A DNA stretch of 64,000 nt. It comes from Parietaria judaica. Its lineage: Eukaryota; Streptophyta; Magnoliopsida; Rosales; Urticaceae. Below are positions 36,011-46,733 of this stretch, piece after piece (position 1 is the first letter of the stretch; each line of letters starts with the position of its first letter). The stretch spans positions 23,431,056-23,495,055 of the forward strand of contig OX940868.1 in assembly GCA_954871525.1 (NCBI GenBank). Direction: 5' to 3'. A model generated the notes under the pieces. That model worked only from the letters and a program-made list of their open reading frames with translations, was not told the origin of the DNA and searched no databases. The translations under genes were made by a program, and so were the position numbers.

Positions 36011-36855
36011 CGCAAATTTTTATTTTATTTTATTTCATTTGTAAATAGTTTTTATTATAATAAAATGTGATTTAATATTGTTTTGAATAAAAATATATTA
36101 AAACTGAAACCGGGGCTTAAAAGTACTTGGACGGACATATTTGTAAGTTCTTGGGTTCGAGGCATGGAATCGATTTTCGCAATAACCGAACTTTGATGGG
36201 ATGTCAAATGTCAATGGCTTGAAAATAGGGGGCCAGGAGGCATAAATATTAAAAAATTAACGATAAATACGTATTCTTTGTTTTAGTATGATAAAATATT
36301 AATATTTTTCTTTCACGTTGTAGACTGTTACCCAACAATCTTGAAAATAGTACTTATTTATAATGTGAGATAAAGTATTTTGTATTTTGTCTGCTTAAAA
36401 CAGAAAGTGAAATTTACCATAAATTTTTAAGCATTTTCGTTACTTATGCCGCGAATAATCCCCTGAAAAATATTCTGATTTCTTCCCTTAAAACACCCAA
36501 CAAATTTGAACCATTATTTGTATATCCTCTAGATAACTTTTTGCACTACTATGTATTTTCTCTTAGTCATTTGATCATTTATTATAGCTTTCAGTAACAT
36601 TGATGTGTATATAAGTCGCTGTAAGGTTGAGAAAACTACACCTTATTAGTGTATATAATGCTTATCAAGTTCACTTAAAATTAAGATAACCAGAAAAGAA
36701 AAAAATATATTTTATAGTGGCTCCAAAAGTTTCTCAATTCACTACCAACAACAAGCCTATAAGACCGACCACAAATTTTGATGATTCCACTTGCCAAATC
36801 TCATCAAGTCTTCAATGCGTTAAGCTAACATTACAACTCCAACATAAAATCCCAT
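36011..36855. other. AT-rich spacer; no gene seen
   Basis: Between the BRIP-like promoter and the U1-C stop. It contains short 'gcataaatatt' and 'atgccgcgaataatcccc' phrases reminiscent of the foldback arms, but no element with definable ends. Confidence 0.45.
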
Positions 36856-38330
36856 CTATTGATTAGAGTCTTGAGCTTGAGCTTGAGCATTGGCATTGAA
36901 ACCGTCATAGCCCCCTCCCCCCGGTGGCGCAACCGGGTTGGGTTGATACATCGGCGGCGGGGCTTGAGGGCCACCATTCAATGAGCCGGGTGGCCCAGAG
37001 GAGCTCCCGGGAATCGCCGAGAGAGGCGGAGGCCTCATTGGCATGTTTATTTGGCCAGGCATCCCGGGCGGAGCCATCATGGGCGGCATATTTGGCGGAG
37101 GGAGAAAACCTGCAAATAATGAAGAAATACACCTCAAACATCCTTCCGAACTTGCATATTCCAATAACATGTGAAGGACGACGGCGATTAAAGTTTAGAT
37201 CGTGACTGTGTATTTTAGATCTCTGAAAAAGAAAAAAGAAAAAAAACGCGATAGGTATAGGTAACATGTGTATTTTACGGGGGAGATAGTTCTCACTAGA
37301 ACTACTCTTTAGCTTTGTGAAAGTTGACCAACCAACCACCGGTTGTGCCCGTGAATATGAAAAGAAGGTTTGAAAATTGACTGATCAATGTTTTGATAGT
37401 AAGATGATACTACTATATCTATACTAGTTATATAGAGGGATGATTAACTCTGAAAAAGAGAGATACTTCAAATGTTCTCAATCGAAGAATGTAGTAACAT
37501 GTAAGAAAATAGCTAAAGCAATGTCTTCTCCAAACTCCAAATTATGACTCAATGTTGAATCTAAAGATACAAGGAAAGGCTCCTTCATTTCTTTCCCCGT
37601 TATACGCTTAAATATACATATAGGGAGCGAACTAGAACTCAATTATTAAGAGACAATGAAAAAACAGATCATCATGGAGTTTAAGCAGAGTTTTATCAAT
37701 AGCTATCAGCATTGAGCTAACCTGGAGCACCAGGCATCGGTCTTGGCAAAACGGGAGGTCTCATCCCCGGGATCATTGGCGCTCCAGGAATCTGAGGCAT
37801 CATAGGATTCGGAAGAATAGGAAACCTCGGCCTCTGGGCCATCAAGTGCTGGTTGTAAGCCGCACCCACCTGTTGAAACGCCGCCGCTTGCCCAAGGTGC
37901 TCCTTGATCCTCTGGTCGATCAAACTCTGCGTCTGTTGCTCCTCAAACTGCTGATAGTACGTTCGCACGTTTGCCTGAGACAATAATTCCGCACAAATTG
38001 TCAGTTAAACTGGATTCTCCGCACTCAATCGCAACAGCACGGGGAATTCAGTCCACGATACCTTGTGTTTGTACCCTGCATTGTGTTGTTTCCTCACCGA
38101 GGGCTGATAAAAACAAGAAACTCAGAATTTCGACAACGAAAATTCACAAAAAAATCATAATCTTCAACATAGATAAGTCGAAGATGACTCACCGAGTCGT
38201 GGGTCAAGTAAGTGTCACAGTAATCACAATAGTACCTGCAGATCTCAAGAAATGAGAACACTACAACGCACACAAATCTCAAATCTAATCGTATATGCAT
38301 ATATATATAATATGATACAAACCGAGGCAT
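36856..38330 (-). CDS. U1 small nuclear ribonucleoprotein C
   Basis: Five exons: 38330-38323 (8 nt), 38235-38193, 38103-38062, 37974-37722, 37109-36856; 600 nt, 199 aa. The N-terminal matrin-type zinc finger spans the first three exons: [20 protein letters not shown] then RKQHNAGYKHK. The zinc ligands are Cys6, Cys9, His24 and His30, as in human U1-C. A helical segment (NVRTYYQQFEEQQTQSLIDQ) follows, then a Pro/Met/Gly-rich tail (MMPQIPGAPMIPGMRPP) typical of the plant protein. U1-C stabilises base pairing between U1 snRNA and the 5' splice site. Plant telobox-like motifs sit just upstream of the start. Confidence 0.96.
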
Positions 38331-38383
38331 TGATTCGCGGTGGGGAAGATGAAGAAAGGCGGATCTCTTTGGTTTCAGAGTGG

Positions 38384-38406
38384 GGGGGTTTAGGGCTAGG
38401 GTTTAG
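38384..38406 (-). promoter_or_regulatory. Telobox-like motifs upstream of U1-C
   Basis: On the minus strand the sequence reads cctaaaccctag-ccctaaaccc, two copies close to the plant telo box AAACCCTA(A/G), about 55-75 bp upstream of the start codon. Such boxes are frequent in promoters and leaders of plant ribosomal and RNA-processing genes. Confidence 0.6.
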
Positions 38407-38551
38407 GGGCAAACACAGAGCACCTCTGATCGGAGCATAGAAAGTGTAAAGTCAGAATCAACGACGGCGAATTCGAAGCTTGTGGAATCAAAACAACGCC
38501 GTCGAGCTTCCGAGTCTGGAAAACGAAGCTTTGGTAGGGATGGAAATTTAT

Positions 38552-38937
38552 TCGCAGTATAGTCCCCAAAATGTATGCCAAAATGCCATCTGGGTATTGT
38601 TTATTTTTTTATTTTTAAAAACCCGGATACAGATATATCCGGGACCGGAAAAAAAATTCCCAGATATATCCGGATTTGGGTTTTGTTTTTTTCTTTTAAA
38701 TATATTTTAGTTAAATCTATTTTCTGGGCCGTTGATCTTGATGATCCAACGGTCCAGATTAAAAGTTTTTTATTTAAAAAAAACCAGATATTTTGATATC
38801 CTGGTTGCGTAATATCCGGATACGGATATATCCGTATCCGGGTTTTTCCGGATACGAATATATCCGTATCCGTGTTTTTTTTTAATTGGGCATCCGGGTT
38901 TAATCCGATGGGAGATTTTGGGGACTATCCGCAGATA
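38552..38937. mobile_element. Putative MITE rich in ATCCGGATA palindromes, in the U1-C upstream region
   Basis: The ends are inverted: 'gcagtatagtccccaaaatg' on the left, 'attttggggactatccgcag' on the right. The interior holds many nested copies of cggatatatccg / atccggatacggatat, giving strong self-complementarity. About 385 bp with no coding frame. The target duplication is not clear. It lies roughly 220-610 bp upstream of the U1-C ATG. Confidence 0.6.
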
Positions 38938-39332
38938 GACACTTTTTTGGGCATTACACAAAAGTTAAGGGCTAATTGGTATTTATTGAAAGTAAATACC
39001 ATGAAATTAAATAAGATATTTGTGGCATAAAGACTACATATTAGCGATGTGTTTGAACCATTTTCCTATTGTTTGTTTTTACAGGCATAAGTACCCAATG
39101 TTAGATTTTGAAGATGCATTCTCAATGTTTATTTTACCGGTCAAACTACCGAACGTTTGCAAAAATGCAGCGAAGTGGGCCACCGTTAACTTATTATATA
39201 ACGGATGTTAAAATAATTTTTTTAAATTTTGACATACAATGAATATAGGCCCGAGTGTTATTCGAATTTGACGTACGATCAATTTGGGCCAGAGTATTTA
39301 ACCAAATATCTTGATCAAATGTTACTAGAAAG

Positions 39333-39876
39333 TAGAGGTGAGCATTTTAGACCCAACCCGATGGCCCAACCCAATCCGTTTAGGACCCGACCCCAATCTA
39401 ACCCACCCAATCTAACCCGCTCAAAATTGGGTCGGATCGGGCCGGACCCGATTATTGTTCGGGTCGGGTCGGATCCGAAACCTTGGGTCGGGTCGGGGTA
39501 ATTAACATATATTTCATATTAATATTTATTTCAAGTAGTGCAGTCTTCAGTGTTTTAAAACTTCTCATTCTCAATTTTATTTACATTCAAAGACCGTTCA
39601 ATCTCTCATTTTCATGTTTTACATTGTTTGGTGTATGCTTGTTTGATTAAATTTGTTTGAGATATTTTTACTTGAATTTTGAGTTACATTGATGCATTTT
39701 TTCATAATATTTTTTGTTATATAATAGTTATTTTTGAATATATCGGACCATAGCGGCCCAAACCAGCCCAACCCGATTTTTATCGGGTCGGTTTGGTTCG
39801 GTTATTAAAAAGTTTGGGTCGGATCGGGTCCATAAAAAACATCGGGGCGGCCCAACCCAACCAATGCTCACCCTTA
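39333..39876. mobile_element. hAT-type non-autonomous element, exact 8-bp TSD
   Basis: The 8-bp sequence ctagaaag lies on both sides (39325-39332 and 39877-39884), the size made by hAT transposases. The ends TAGAGGTGAGCA and its inverted partner TGCTCACCCTTA match at 10 of 12 positions. The subterminal regions are strings of GGGTC/GGTCGG and CCCAACC units in opposite senses, typical of a plant hAT MITE family. 544 bp, no transposase. Confidence 0.9.
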
Positions 39877-39884
39877 CTAGAAAG

Positions 39885-40773
39885 TACTAATTTGACATAC
39901 AATCAATTTGGGCCCGAGTGTTATACGAATATTAGGCCCACAAAGAAATCAAAGCGGAAAAGCCCATGAGAAAAATTCCTCATAAGCTAAGGCCCAATGA
40001 TCTTGAGCCCCAAGGTTCAAAACGATTTTTTATAGTTTGTCTAACTGATTAATTTAGCAGAGGTTACCTTGCTTGATTTGTAAAATTGTTCTTTGAGATT
40101 TATAAAATTTACCACTCCTTTTCTATTTTTCTGTTTGATGATTTTTTATAAGCTTAGTGATATAATGTGAAAAAACGAATATGTAAATAGGAAGTAGGAA
40201 CTATCAGATAATCAGATTTTATACGTTTGTGGAGAAAGTCATTATAAGCCTGTACTTCAAATTTCTGTTTTTATGGCGCCATATTCTAAAAGCTAGATTG
40301 AAGACCCAACGTATGTAACCTATGTACTATGTGAAAAACACAGCATTTTGGATTTCCGCATAAAAGATAATCAAGCCGTCGGAAAATTACCGTTACCGTA
40401 CATGACATGACTTATTTTATCCTGTCTGGTTATTTCGATGGGCAAACAGACTGTCTATCTATCTAGTATCCAAGATTCTTATTTTATGTCAAGAGAACAC
40501 TTATCACTCGTGAACCTAGGGATGAAATCAGAACCGGTATATGCAATACCGACAAGTGTCGCACAGCTATGACGCAAATTGAAATGATATAGATCGAGGA
40601 CAGTCATAACCAAAAGCAATTAGAAACAAGAGTACCTAAACACTGGTTCAATTCGGCACAAGCCCGGTAAAAAGAAACACATGCCTTGGTTCATCACTGA
40701 AACTAAAGACCACATACCACACAGAAGAACAGATAGATACACCATAGCCACAACGCGAAACAGCGTAACATTC
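39885..40773. other. Spacer and 3' flank of the POLD4 gene
   Basis: Just outside the hAT element, 'taatttgacatacaatcaatttgggcc' echoes similar phrases near 39230-39290, suggesting the hAT element landed in an older repeat. The right part is the 3' UTR side of the minus-strand p12 gene. No other gene was seen. Confidence 0.45.
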
Positions 40774-41515
40774 CTAAATGCGGCCGTCCCACAAGCTGTG
40801 GGAGCGAGAGTTGTGATCGATAAGGCTGTGAATCTCTTCAGGGGGGTTCAACCCGAGAAGAGAAGCGCGCTGCCAGCGGTCGTGCCTGCTCATTCCGATG
40901 CAAGGACCGTACGCCATGTTCATGTCGAACTGCCTCAGCACCTCCTCTTCCTCCGGATCAACCCCTCCATCTGCACATCAAGATCTCATTCAGTAAAAAG
41001 TTCTATCCACCATTCTCAAACTCGATTAACAGAAACGAACAAAAAAAACCGAGAACGGATCAACTCCGAAGCTCAAAGTTGCTCGATTTTGTTCATACTC
41101 TTGTCAAATAATCTAAACACGTCTCATTTACAGAAGCAAATGATTTGTATCATTCTTCATATTTGACTAACACAAGATCATCAGACACTTATGGCAACAA
41201 ATACCAGACATAGATTATTCATAGAGGTATTCGAAATAGCGAAATACGAACGAAGAGGACAGTACTCGTACAGTAAGTCAGATTCGATTGTTCCCGAAGA
41301 GAAGAAATGAAAACCCTAGAGTGTGGCCTAAGGCACGAAAATCGAGAGAGGACAGGGAGAGAGAAGGAACCGTGGGAGTGAGGAGAGGGAAGCGAGGGAG
41401 GTTGGACGAGGCCGGAGCCGAGACTGACGGCGGCGGAAGGCTGCGCTTTGGAGGCGGCGGCGTCCGCCTTCTTCCTCTGCCTGTAGAACGACTTCATTTG
41501 CCCCTTCGAAGACAT
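40774..41515 (-). CDS. POLD4: DNA polymerase delta subunit 4 (p12)
   Basis: Two exons, 41515-41371 and 40970-40774; 342 nt, 113 aa. The start MSSKGQMKSFYRQRKKADAA carries the N-terminal basic, PIP-like motif (QMKSFYRQRKK) seen in p12, followed by a low-complexity Ser/Pro linker. Exon 2 encodes the conserved C-terminal domain: DPEEEEVLRQFDMNMAYGPC then IGMSRHDRWQRASLLGLNPP. p12 is the smallest, accessory subunit of replicative polymerase delta and helps bind PCNA. The GT-AG intron is in phase. It shares its strand with five neighbours but no evident function. Confidence 0.92.
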
Positions 41516-42332
41516 TTTTAAATTTCAATCTTAATCTTTCAATTTCAATGAATTTTGCCTTTTATATCGGCGATTTCCTAAAATGGAATTATTATTAATT
41601 TATAATTGTATACAATAAGTTTTTTTTTTTTTTTTTTTTGTTAAAATTGATTGACCGCCTTTTTTTTTTTTAAATCATGTTAAAAATTAATATTGAATAG
41701 GCACCTATTTACAAAACTTAAAAGTAAGATAATAATATTTAGGATAATAGAGAACGTTTCACAATAATATTTCATTAATAGTTTTAATTAATCTAGTATT
41801 TAATTATTTATTTTAAATCATTTCTACTTTCTACAATGCTTTATTTTTTATTCTCGCAACTAATTTACATAACTATTTTTTAATTAAAATGACAAATAAC
41901 AAACTATTCTCTTAAAAAAAATGGACATTGATTATATTGATAAGAAAATATTTATAATCTAAGGTCCGAGAGTGGTTTACAAATAGCCGACTCAAAAAAT
42001 AGTACAATTCCAATTTTTATTGCAGCATGACAATTAACAAATTATTAATGTACCAGTATTTTTAATTAAAATTACTAATATAGATTAGTTGACAATTTGT
42101 ATTAAGCAATTTCCTTCAAACTGATTTTTACTAGGCTCCGAAAATTAATGCCAAAATACCATAAATAATTATTATCTTATTCTCTTCTCAGCATTTCTTT
42201 CAATCTTCAAACATCCGATTCATTACATGAATATCATGAAATGAACTCTTAATTGGTAACCCGTTATCTCTTCACTTTTACATAAGAAAGTCAAAATAAA
42301 ATGAATTTGACAATGCATGGATACAAAATCTA
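41516..42332. other. AT-rich spacer between POLD4 promoter and MULE element
   Basis: Contains a T-run at about 41620-41639 and AT-rich DNA without coding signal. The part next to 41515 should hold the p12 promoter. Confidence 0.5.
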
Positions 42333-42341
42333 TAATTATTA

Positions 42342-42788
42342 GGGATAATAGCGGCATAAGTCCTCAACCTTTACTCAACTGGGGCGGCATAGCCCCAACC
42401 CCATTTAATAGCGGTATAAGTACCAAAAGATGATTTCCGTCCATATTTGACTAACGAAAGTAGTCAACGTTTGCGTGGTCAACTTCTCATCAACATGGAC
42501 GCCACGTAATCCGACATGTCACCATACACGTCATCCTCGCGTCATCAGATTTAATGCAATCACCATTAATTATGTATAAATCTGGTGACGCGATAATGAC
42601 GTGTATGGTGACATGTTGGATTACGTGGCGTCCATGTTGATGAGAAGCTGACCACGCAAACGTTGACTACTTTCGTTAGTCAAATATGGACGGAAATCAT
42701 CTTTTGGTACTTATACCGCTATTAAATGGGGTTGGGGCTATGCCGCCCCAATTGAGTAAAGGTTGAGGACTTATGCCGCTATTATCCC
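42342..42788. mobile_element. Young MULE foldback element (copy 1), exact 9-bp TSD
   Basis: The 9-bp sequence taattatta flanks it at 42333-42341 and 42789-42797. The ends are GGGATAATAGCGGCATAAGT and its exact inverted copy. The arms, about 205 bp each, differ at only a handful of positions, so the element is recent and can form a long hairpin around a short spacer. The arms contain 'gcggcataagt', 'ggggcggcatagcccc' and 'agcggtataagtaccaaaag'. No coding capacity. It ends 28 bp beyond the stop codon of the folate-biopterin transporter gene. A related copy lies at 46256-46722. Confidence 0.95.
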
Positions 42789-42816
42789 TAATTATTATAC
42801 AGGCTCAGTTGGCTAA

Positions 42817-44578
42817 TTAATCGTGCTTGATGGCGGGACGATCATCGGGTACACTGGACGACCAATATAGGGGCAAAAGTGTAAATGCCGCCTGCACCAG
42901 TAGACCGCTTGGAAACCCCGAGAACTCGCTCCGGTTCACTCCAACCACTGCGGCAAGCCCAACCCCGAGGACTCCGCTCACCACAAACCCGAGCGCCACG
43001 ACAGAACCCAACAATGCCATCAATGACCCCTCACAACCCGGCGGCGACAGCCTCGCCATTGTGACACTGAATGGCAAGATCTTCATGAACAATAGAACCT
43101 CCGAAAGTCCCGACACCATTGCCACGTAGGCCCAGTCCGGCACTCCCAGTCCCCGATATAGCCCCTTCACGAACAACGCATCTGACACCGCTACTGCTGC
43201 AATCACCACCTGGACACCAGCTATGACATTCCTCGACGGAAACCGCTTCAACCATCGATTGTACACCCAGCTCCACGCAAGCATCGCCGCCTGCCCGAGC
43301 ACCTTAGATGCGCCCAGCACCCACGAATCAATCTTCAGATACTGTGTTTGGTAAAAGAACATTGTCCCCGTCAGCACTGGGATCACTGCGTACGATGCTG
43401 TGAACCAGAGAATTGAGTGCGTGATGGACGGGTTTTTCAGGGCAAGTTTGAACTTTGAAAACTGGTTTATGAATCCCGAGTCCAGTTTTCTCATGGGATA
43501 TTTCGATGAGCTTTTTCGAATTAGAGCGGTGATAAAGAACTGGGCGCAAGCTAAAATGGCAAAGAGGAGGAACACTTTTTGAGAAGAGACTCGGCCGATG
43601 AGGAGACCGCCAGCGAGGTTCCCGAGAATTCCACCGACAGAGGAAGCCATCCAAACGAAAGATTGGAGCTCACCTCCGCCAGAAGAAGCAGGCCGCTGCT
43701 TGCTTGCTTCAGCGACAATGGCGTCATTTGCAACCTCTGCAATCGAAGCTCCGAGATTGCTGAGAAGAAGATACGTGGCGAAGATGGAGAACGATATGCT
43801 TGACTCGGCAGGGATTGCTAGCGCGAACCACGACGCTGCCTGCAAGAAAGCTTCAGAGGATCTCAACATTACATGCGAAAAACATTCAACTTTTAAAGGA
43901 TTTGCGGCTTCCTTGTTCGTTGTCGATTGATATTACTCAAACTAGTTCTAACTAAAGATGCGAAAAGTTTTAATGATCTTTAGGAGTAGTACAACAACTT
44001 AATTAGAATAATAAAGAGTATCATAGTCCCTAACAATGGTACATGTTTGAAAAGAAGAAAGAAAAGAATCTCCACAAAAAAGAGATTGAAGAATAAAGAA
44101 ACATTAGCTGCATATCCTGATTTTGCCTAAAACTAATCCAAACAACATAAAAATTCCAACTTTAACCCAATTATATTAGCATAACTCTCTACTTGTTGAA
44201 TAATTCAAATACTCAAAGTCAAAGCTATGCTTATGTAAGAATATATTTGGATGTGGCTCTTCAAGGAAACAAATTGTAAAACTAGCATTGATCTAGAAGA
44301 AGCATACCCGCGAAGGAGACGAAGAGGAGGCGAGAGCGCGGGTGGGCGTCGGCGAGGAGGCCGAAGAGGGGCTTGGCGAGCATGGGGAGGTTGGCGCAGT
44401 TGAGAAGCAGCTGCAGCGCGACGGGCTCCACTCGGAGCGTGTCCTTGAGGAAGAACCCCACCGCCATCCACGGCAGGCACCGCATCCCCTGCACCCAGTA
44501 CCCCACTACCACCACCGCCTTCTCCATCGTCGTCTCTTGCTTGTTTCGCAGCTTGTCGTCGTCTTCTTTTATTGCCAT
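42817..44578 (-). CDS. Folate-biopterin transporter family protein (FBT, MFS-type)
   Basis: Two exons: 44578-44308 and 43850-42817; 1,305 nt, 434 aa. It is a polytopic membrane protein with repeated hydrophobic segments. Family-like stretches are VGYWVQGMRCLPWMAVGFFL, PMLAKPLFGLLADAHPRSRL, LLLSNLGASIAEVANDAIVA, SFVWMASSVGGILGNLAGG and VLTGTMFFYQTQYLKIDSW. Plant members carry folates or pterins in plastids or other membranes; the substrate here is inferred only. The second exon must start at 43850 (acceptor ...tctgaag): the stronger-looking ttgcag four codons later is out of phase with the 44307 donor. An in-frame ATG at 44668 would add 30 residues; I prefer 44578 (MAIKEDDDK). The element at 42342-42788 follows the stop by 28 bp. 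Confidence 0.88.
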
Positions 44579-45018
44579 CCTCGCTGACACGTGGTGCCTT
44601 ATTACGCGTTCACTTTTCTTTTGCTTTCGGTCTCTTTTTAAGCATTGACAAAAGTGTCCCAGTATCATTCGTTGTTGATATATCAGTCATTATATATTAT
44701 ATTGATGTAAGCGTTCTATACGTGCCCTGTGCCCATGCCTTTGATATTATATAATTTTAACCAAAAAATCAGGGGATAAAAAAAATATAAACTTTGGAAT
44801 AAAAAACTTAACAAATATGGGGGTTGGTAAGTATGTGATATAAAATAGAGGGTGAGTCAGTGCTTGCCTGGAACAGAAGATAGATTAGTGAAAGTATTGC
44901 CCATAAGGAAAAGATTTAGACTATTACATCTACACTCGGATGGAGCATTGTAAATTAAATAAAAGTACTAGTCAAAATTTTCTTCATGTTGCTTAATACA
45001 GAGCGCGTGCTTAAGAAG
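44579..45018. other. Spacer, FBT promoter side and LLPH-like 3' side
   Basis: No gene. AT-rich with 'ttatatattatattga' near 44691. The part next to 44578 should carry the FBT promoter. Confidence 0.5.
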
Positions 45019-46129
45019 TTAAATATGGCGCCTCTTGACCTTGCTGCCTTTGCCCTTCCCGTGTCGCTTTCTCTTGCCGACCTTGAATTGCCATTTCGAC
45101 GTCTTGGCCACCCCAACCAGGACCTTCTTTTGGCTGCCATCGTCCGTTTCCATCTCTGTGACCATTCGTAACACGAGTATAAGTAAAAGCTATTAACAAT
45201 AGAAAAGAAACTATGCCAGGTATGCTTTTAATCAAGCAATCAACACTTAAATATTATTGAGGTCACACAGAATCTAAGTACGAATTACAGATTTTGTAAA
45301 CAAGTTCCATTTGGATGAACACGTGGGATGCTCGATCTGCAATCATTGCATAAAAGTATCCGAAACCCTTGTATATAATAATACCAAGTGCTTCATTCCG
45401 GGTTACTCGACAACTTACTATTCAATCGGAGCAGTATAATGATAAGACCATCATCCCTTTTCCGGTGATATAATAAGAGCATTGCCCACGATCGTTTATA
45501 CTACCGACCCTACTATATAGCTGTCTAGTACAATTCACATCGGTTTTTACACTATCCAAGGATAACCAATGTCCTCTATAATGGAAAAGAGGTACCATCA
45601 TGAGAGCACTGATGAAACTTGTTCAAGTAAAGAAACCATCTCAAGATTTTTTCTCTAACATGGAAATTTAGAGACCTATGAAGAATGACACTTAAATCTA
45701 AACTGAATCCAAGATCTGCAAAAACCCAATATAGCTAAGCTGTCTGTTTGAAGGACCCGAATTCTCCTTCTACAATACAAAATCTGAAAACCTAAATCCC
45801 TGATTTTTAATTCCTAATTCAAACACATAAGACTTGATCAACTTCAAAAGAAAACAGGTTCAATTTTCAAGACGACGAGTATATCAATTTCACTAGAAAA
45901 AGAAGAGGCGAAACAGAAGATTACCCATGGAAGGGTTGGGTCCCGCAGTTTCAGGGACGATCTCCATGGAAGAGGTGGCGGTGGGTTTGACGGGGAGCTT
46001 GGGGGCGTTGAGGGCAGCTGCTTGAGCGGCGAGCTTGGCAACATCTTTAAGCTCGTAGTGAGGCGTGACTATCTCCCTCCTGATGGCTCTCAGGCGCTTC
46101 TCTTTCTTCGATCGAATAGATTTCGCCAT
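45019..46129 (-). CDS. LLPH/DUF2423-like small basic nucleolar protein
   Basis: Two exons, 46129-45925 and 45155-45019; 342 nt, 113 aa. The N-terminus MAKSIRSKKEKRLRAIRREI matches the short basic start (MAKS-R-K) of LLP homolog / DUF2423 proteins. The C-terminus is another very basic tail, VGKRKRHGKGKGSKVKRRHI. The middle is Ala/Pro-rich. Relatives are nucleolar and linked to large-subunit ribosome assembly; that role is inferred. A telobox directly upstream is in keeping with a ribosome-biogenesis gene. Confidence 0.75.
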
Positions 46130-46162
46130 TGTCGTCCTGGTTTTCGAGCTCAAGCTTTCGCT

Positions 46163-46188
46163 CTAGGGTTTTTCGCAACTTAGGGTTT
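46163..46188 (-). promoter_or_regulatory. Two telobox motifs upstream of the LLPH-like gene
   Basis: On the minus strand, AAACCCTAA (46188-46180) and AAACCCTAG (46171-46163) lie 34-59 bp upstream of the ATG. The plant telo box is a known element of ribosomal-protein and ribosome-biogenesis gene promoters. Confidence 0.65.
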
Positions 46189-46255
46189 TTTCGAGGGGAT
46201 CAAATTTTGGTCTCCACTTATATATAGTCGCGTTAAAACTTTATATTAATTTTTT

Positions 46256-46722
46256 GGGATAATAGCGGCATAAGTTCTCAACTTTTACTCAACTGTAGCG
46301 GCATAGCTCCAACCTCATTTAATAGCGGTATAAGTACCAAAAGATGATTTCCGTTCATATTTGACTAACGGAAGTAGTCAACGTTTGCGTGGTCAACTTC
46401 TCATCAACGTGGACGCCACATAGTCCGACATGTCACCATACATGTCATCCTCGCGTCATTAAATTTAATGCAAAATTAATTGAATCCCTCCATCACCCTT
46501 AATTTTGCATTAAATTTGATGACACGAGGATGACGTGTATGGTGACATGTTGGATTACGTGGCGTCCACGTTGACGAGAAGTTGACCGCGCAAACGTTGA
46601 CTACTTCCGTTAGTCAAATATAGACGGAAATCATCTTTTAGTACTTATACCGCTATTAAATGGGGTTGGGGCTATGCTACCCCAGTTGAGTAAAGGTTGA
46701 GGACTTATGCCGCTATTATCCC
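46256..46722. mobile_element. MULE foldback element (copy 2), exact 9-bp TSD
   Basis: The 9-bp sequence taatttttt flanks it (46247-46255, 46723-46731). It has the same GGGATAATAGCGGCATAAGT end and same arm order as the element at 42342-42788, with more substitutions between its arms and a slightly longer spacer (467 bp overall). No coding capacity. Its left end lies 127 bp upstream of the LLPH-like start codon, in the promoter. Confidence 0.94.
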
Positions 46723-46733
46723 TAATTTTTTTA

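Noticed and set aside
41288..41521. 77-codon + strand frame over POLD4 exon 1
   Set aside because: Low-complexity antisense shadow; the minus strand carries the conserved p12 N-terminus.
43598..43930. 110-codon + strand frame
   Set aside because: Antisense shadow of the folate-biopterin transporter exon 2.
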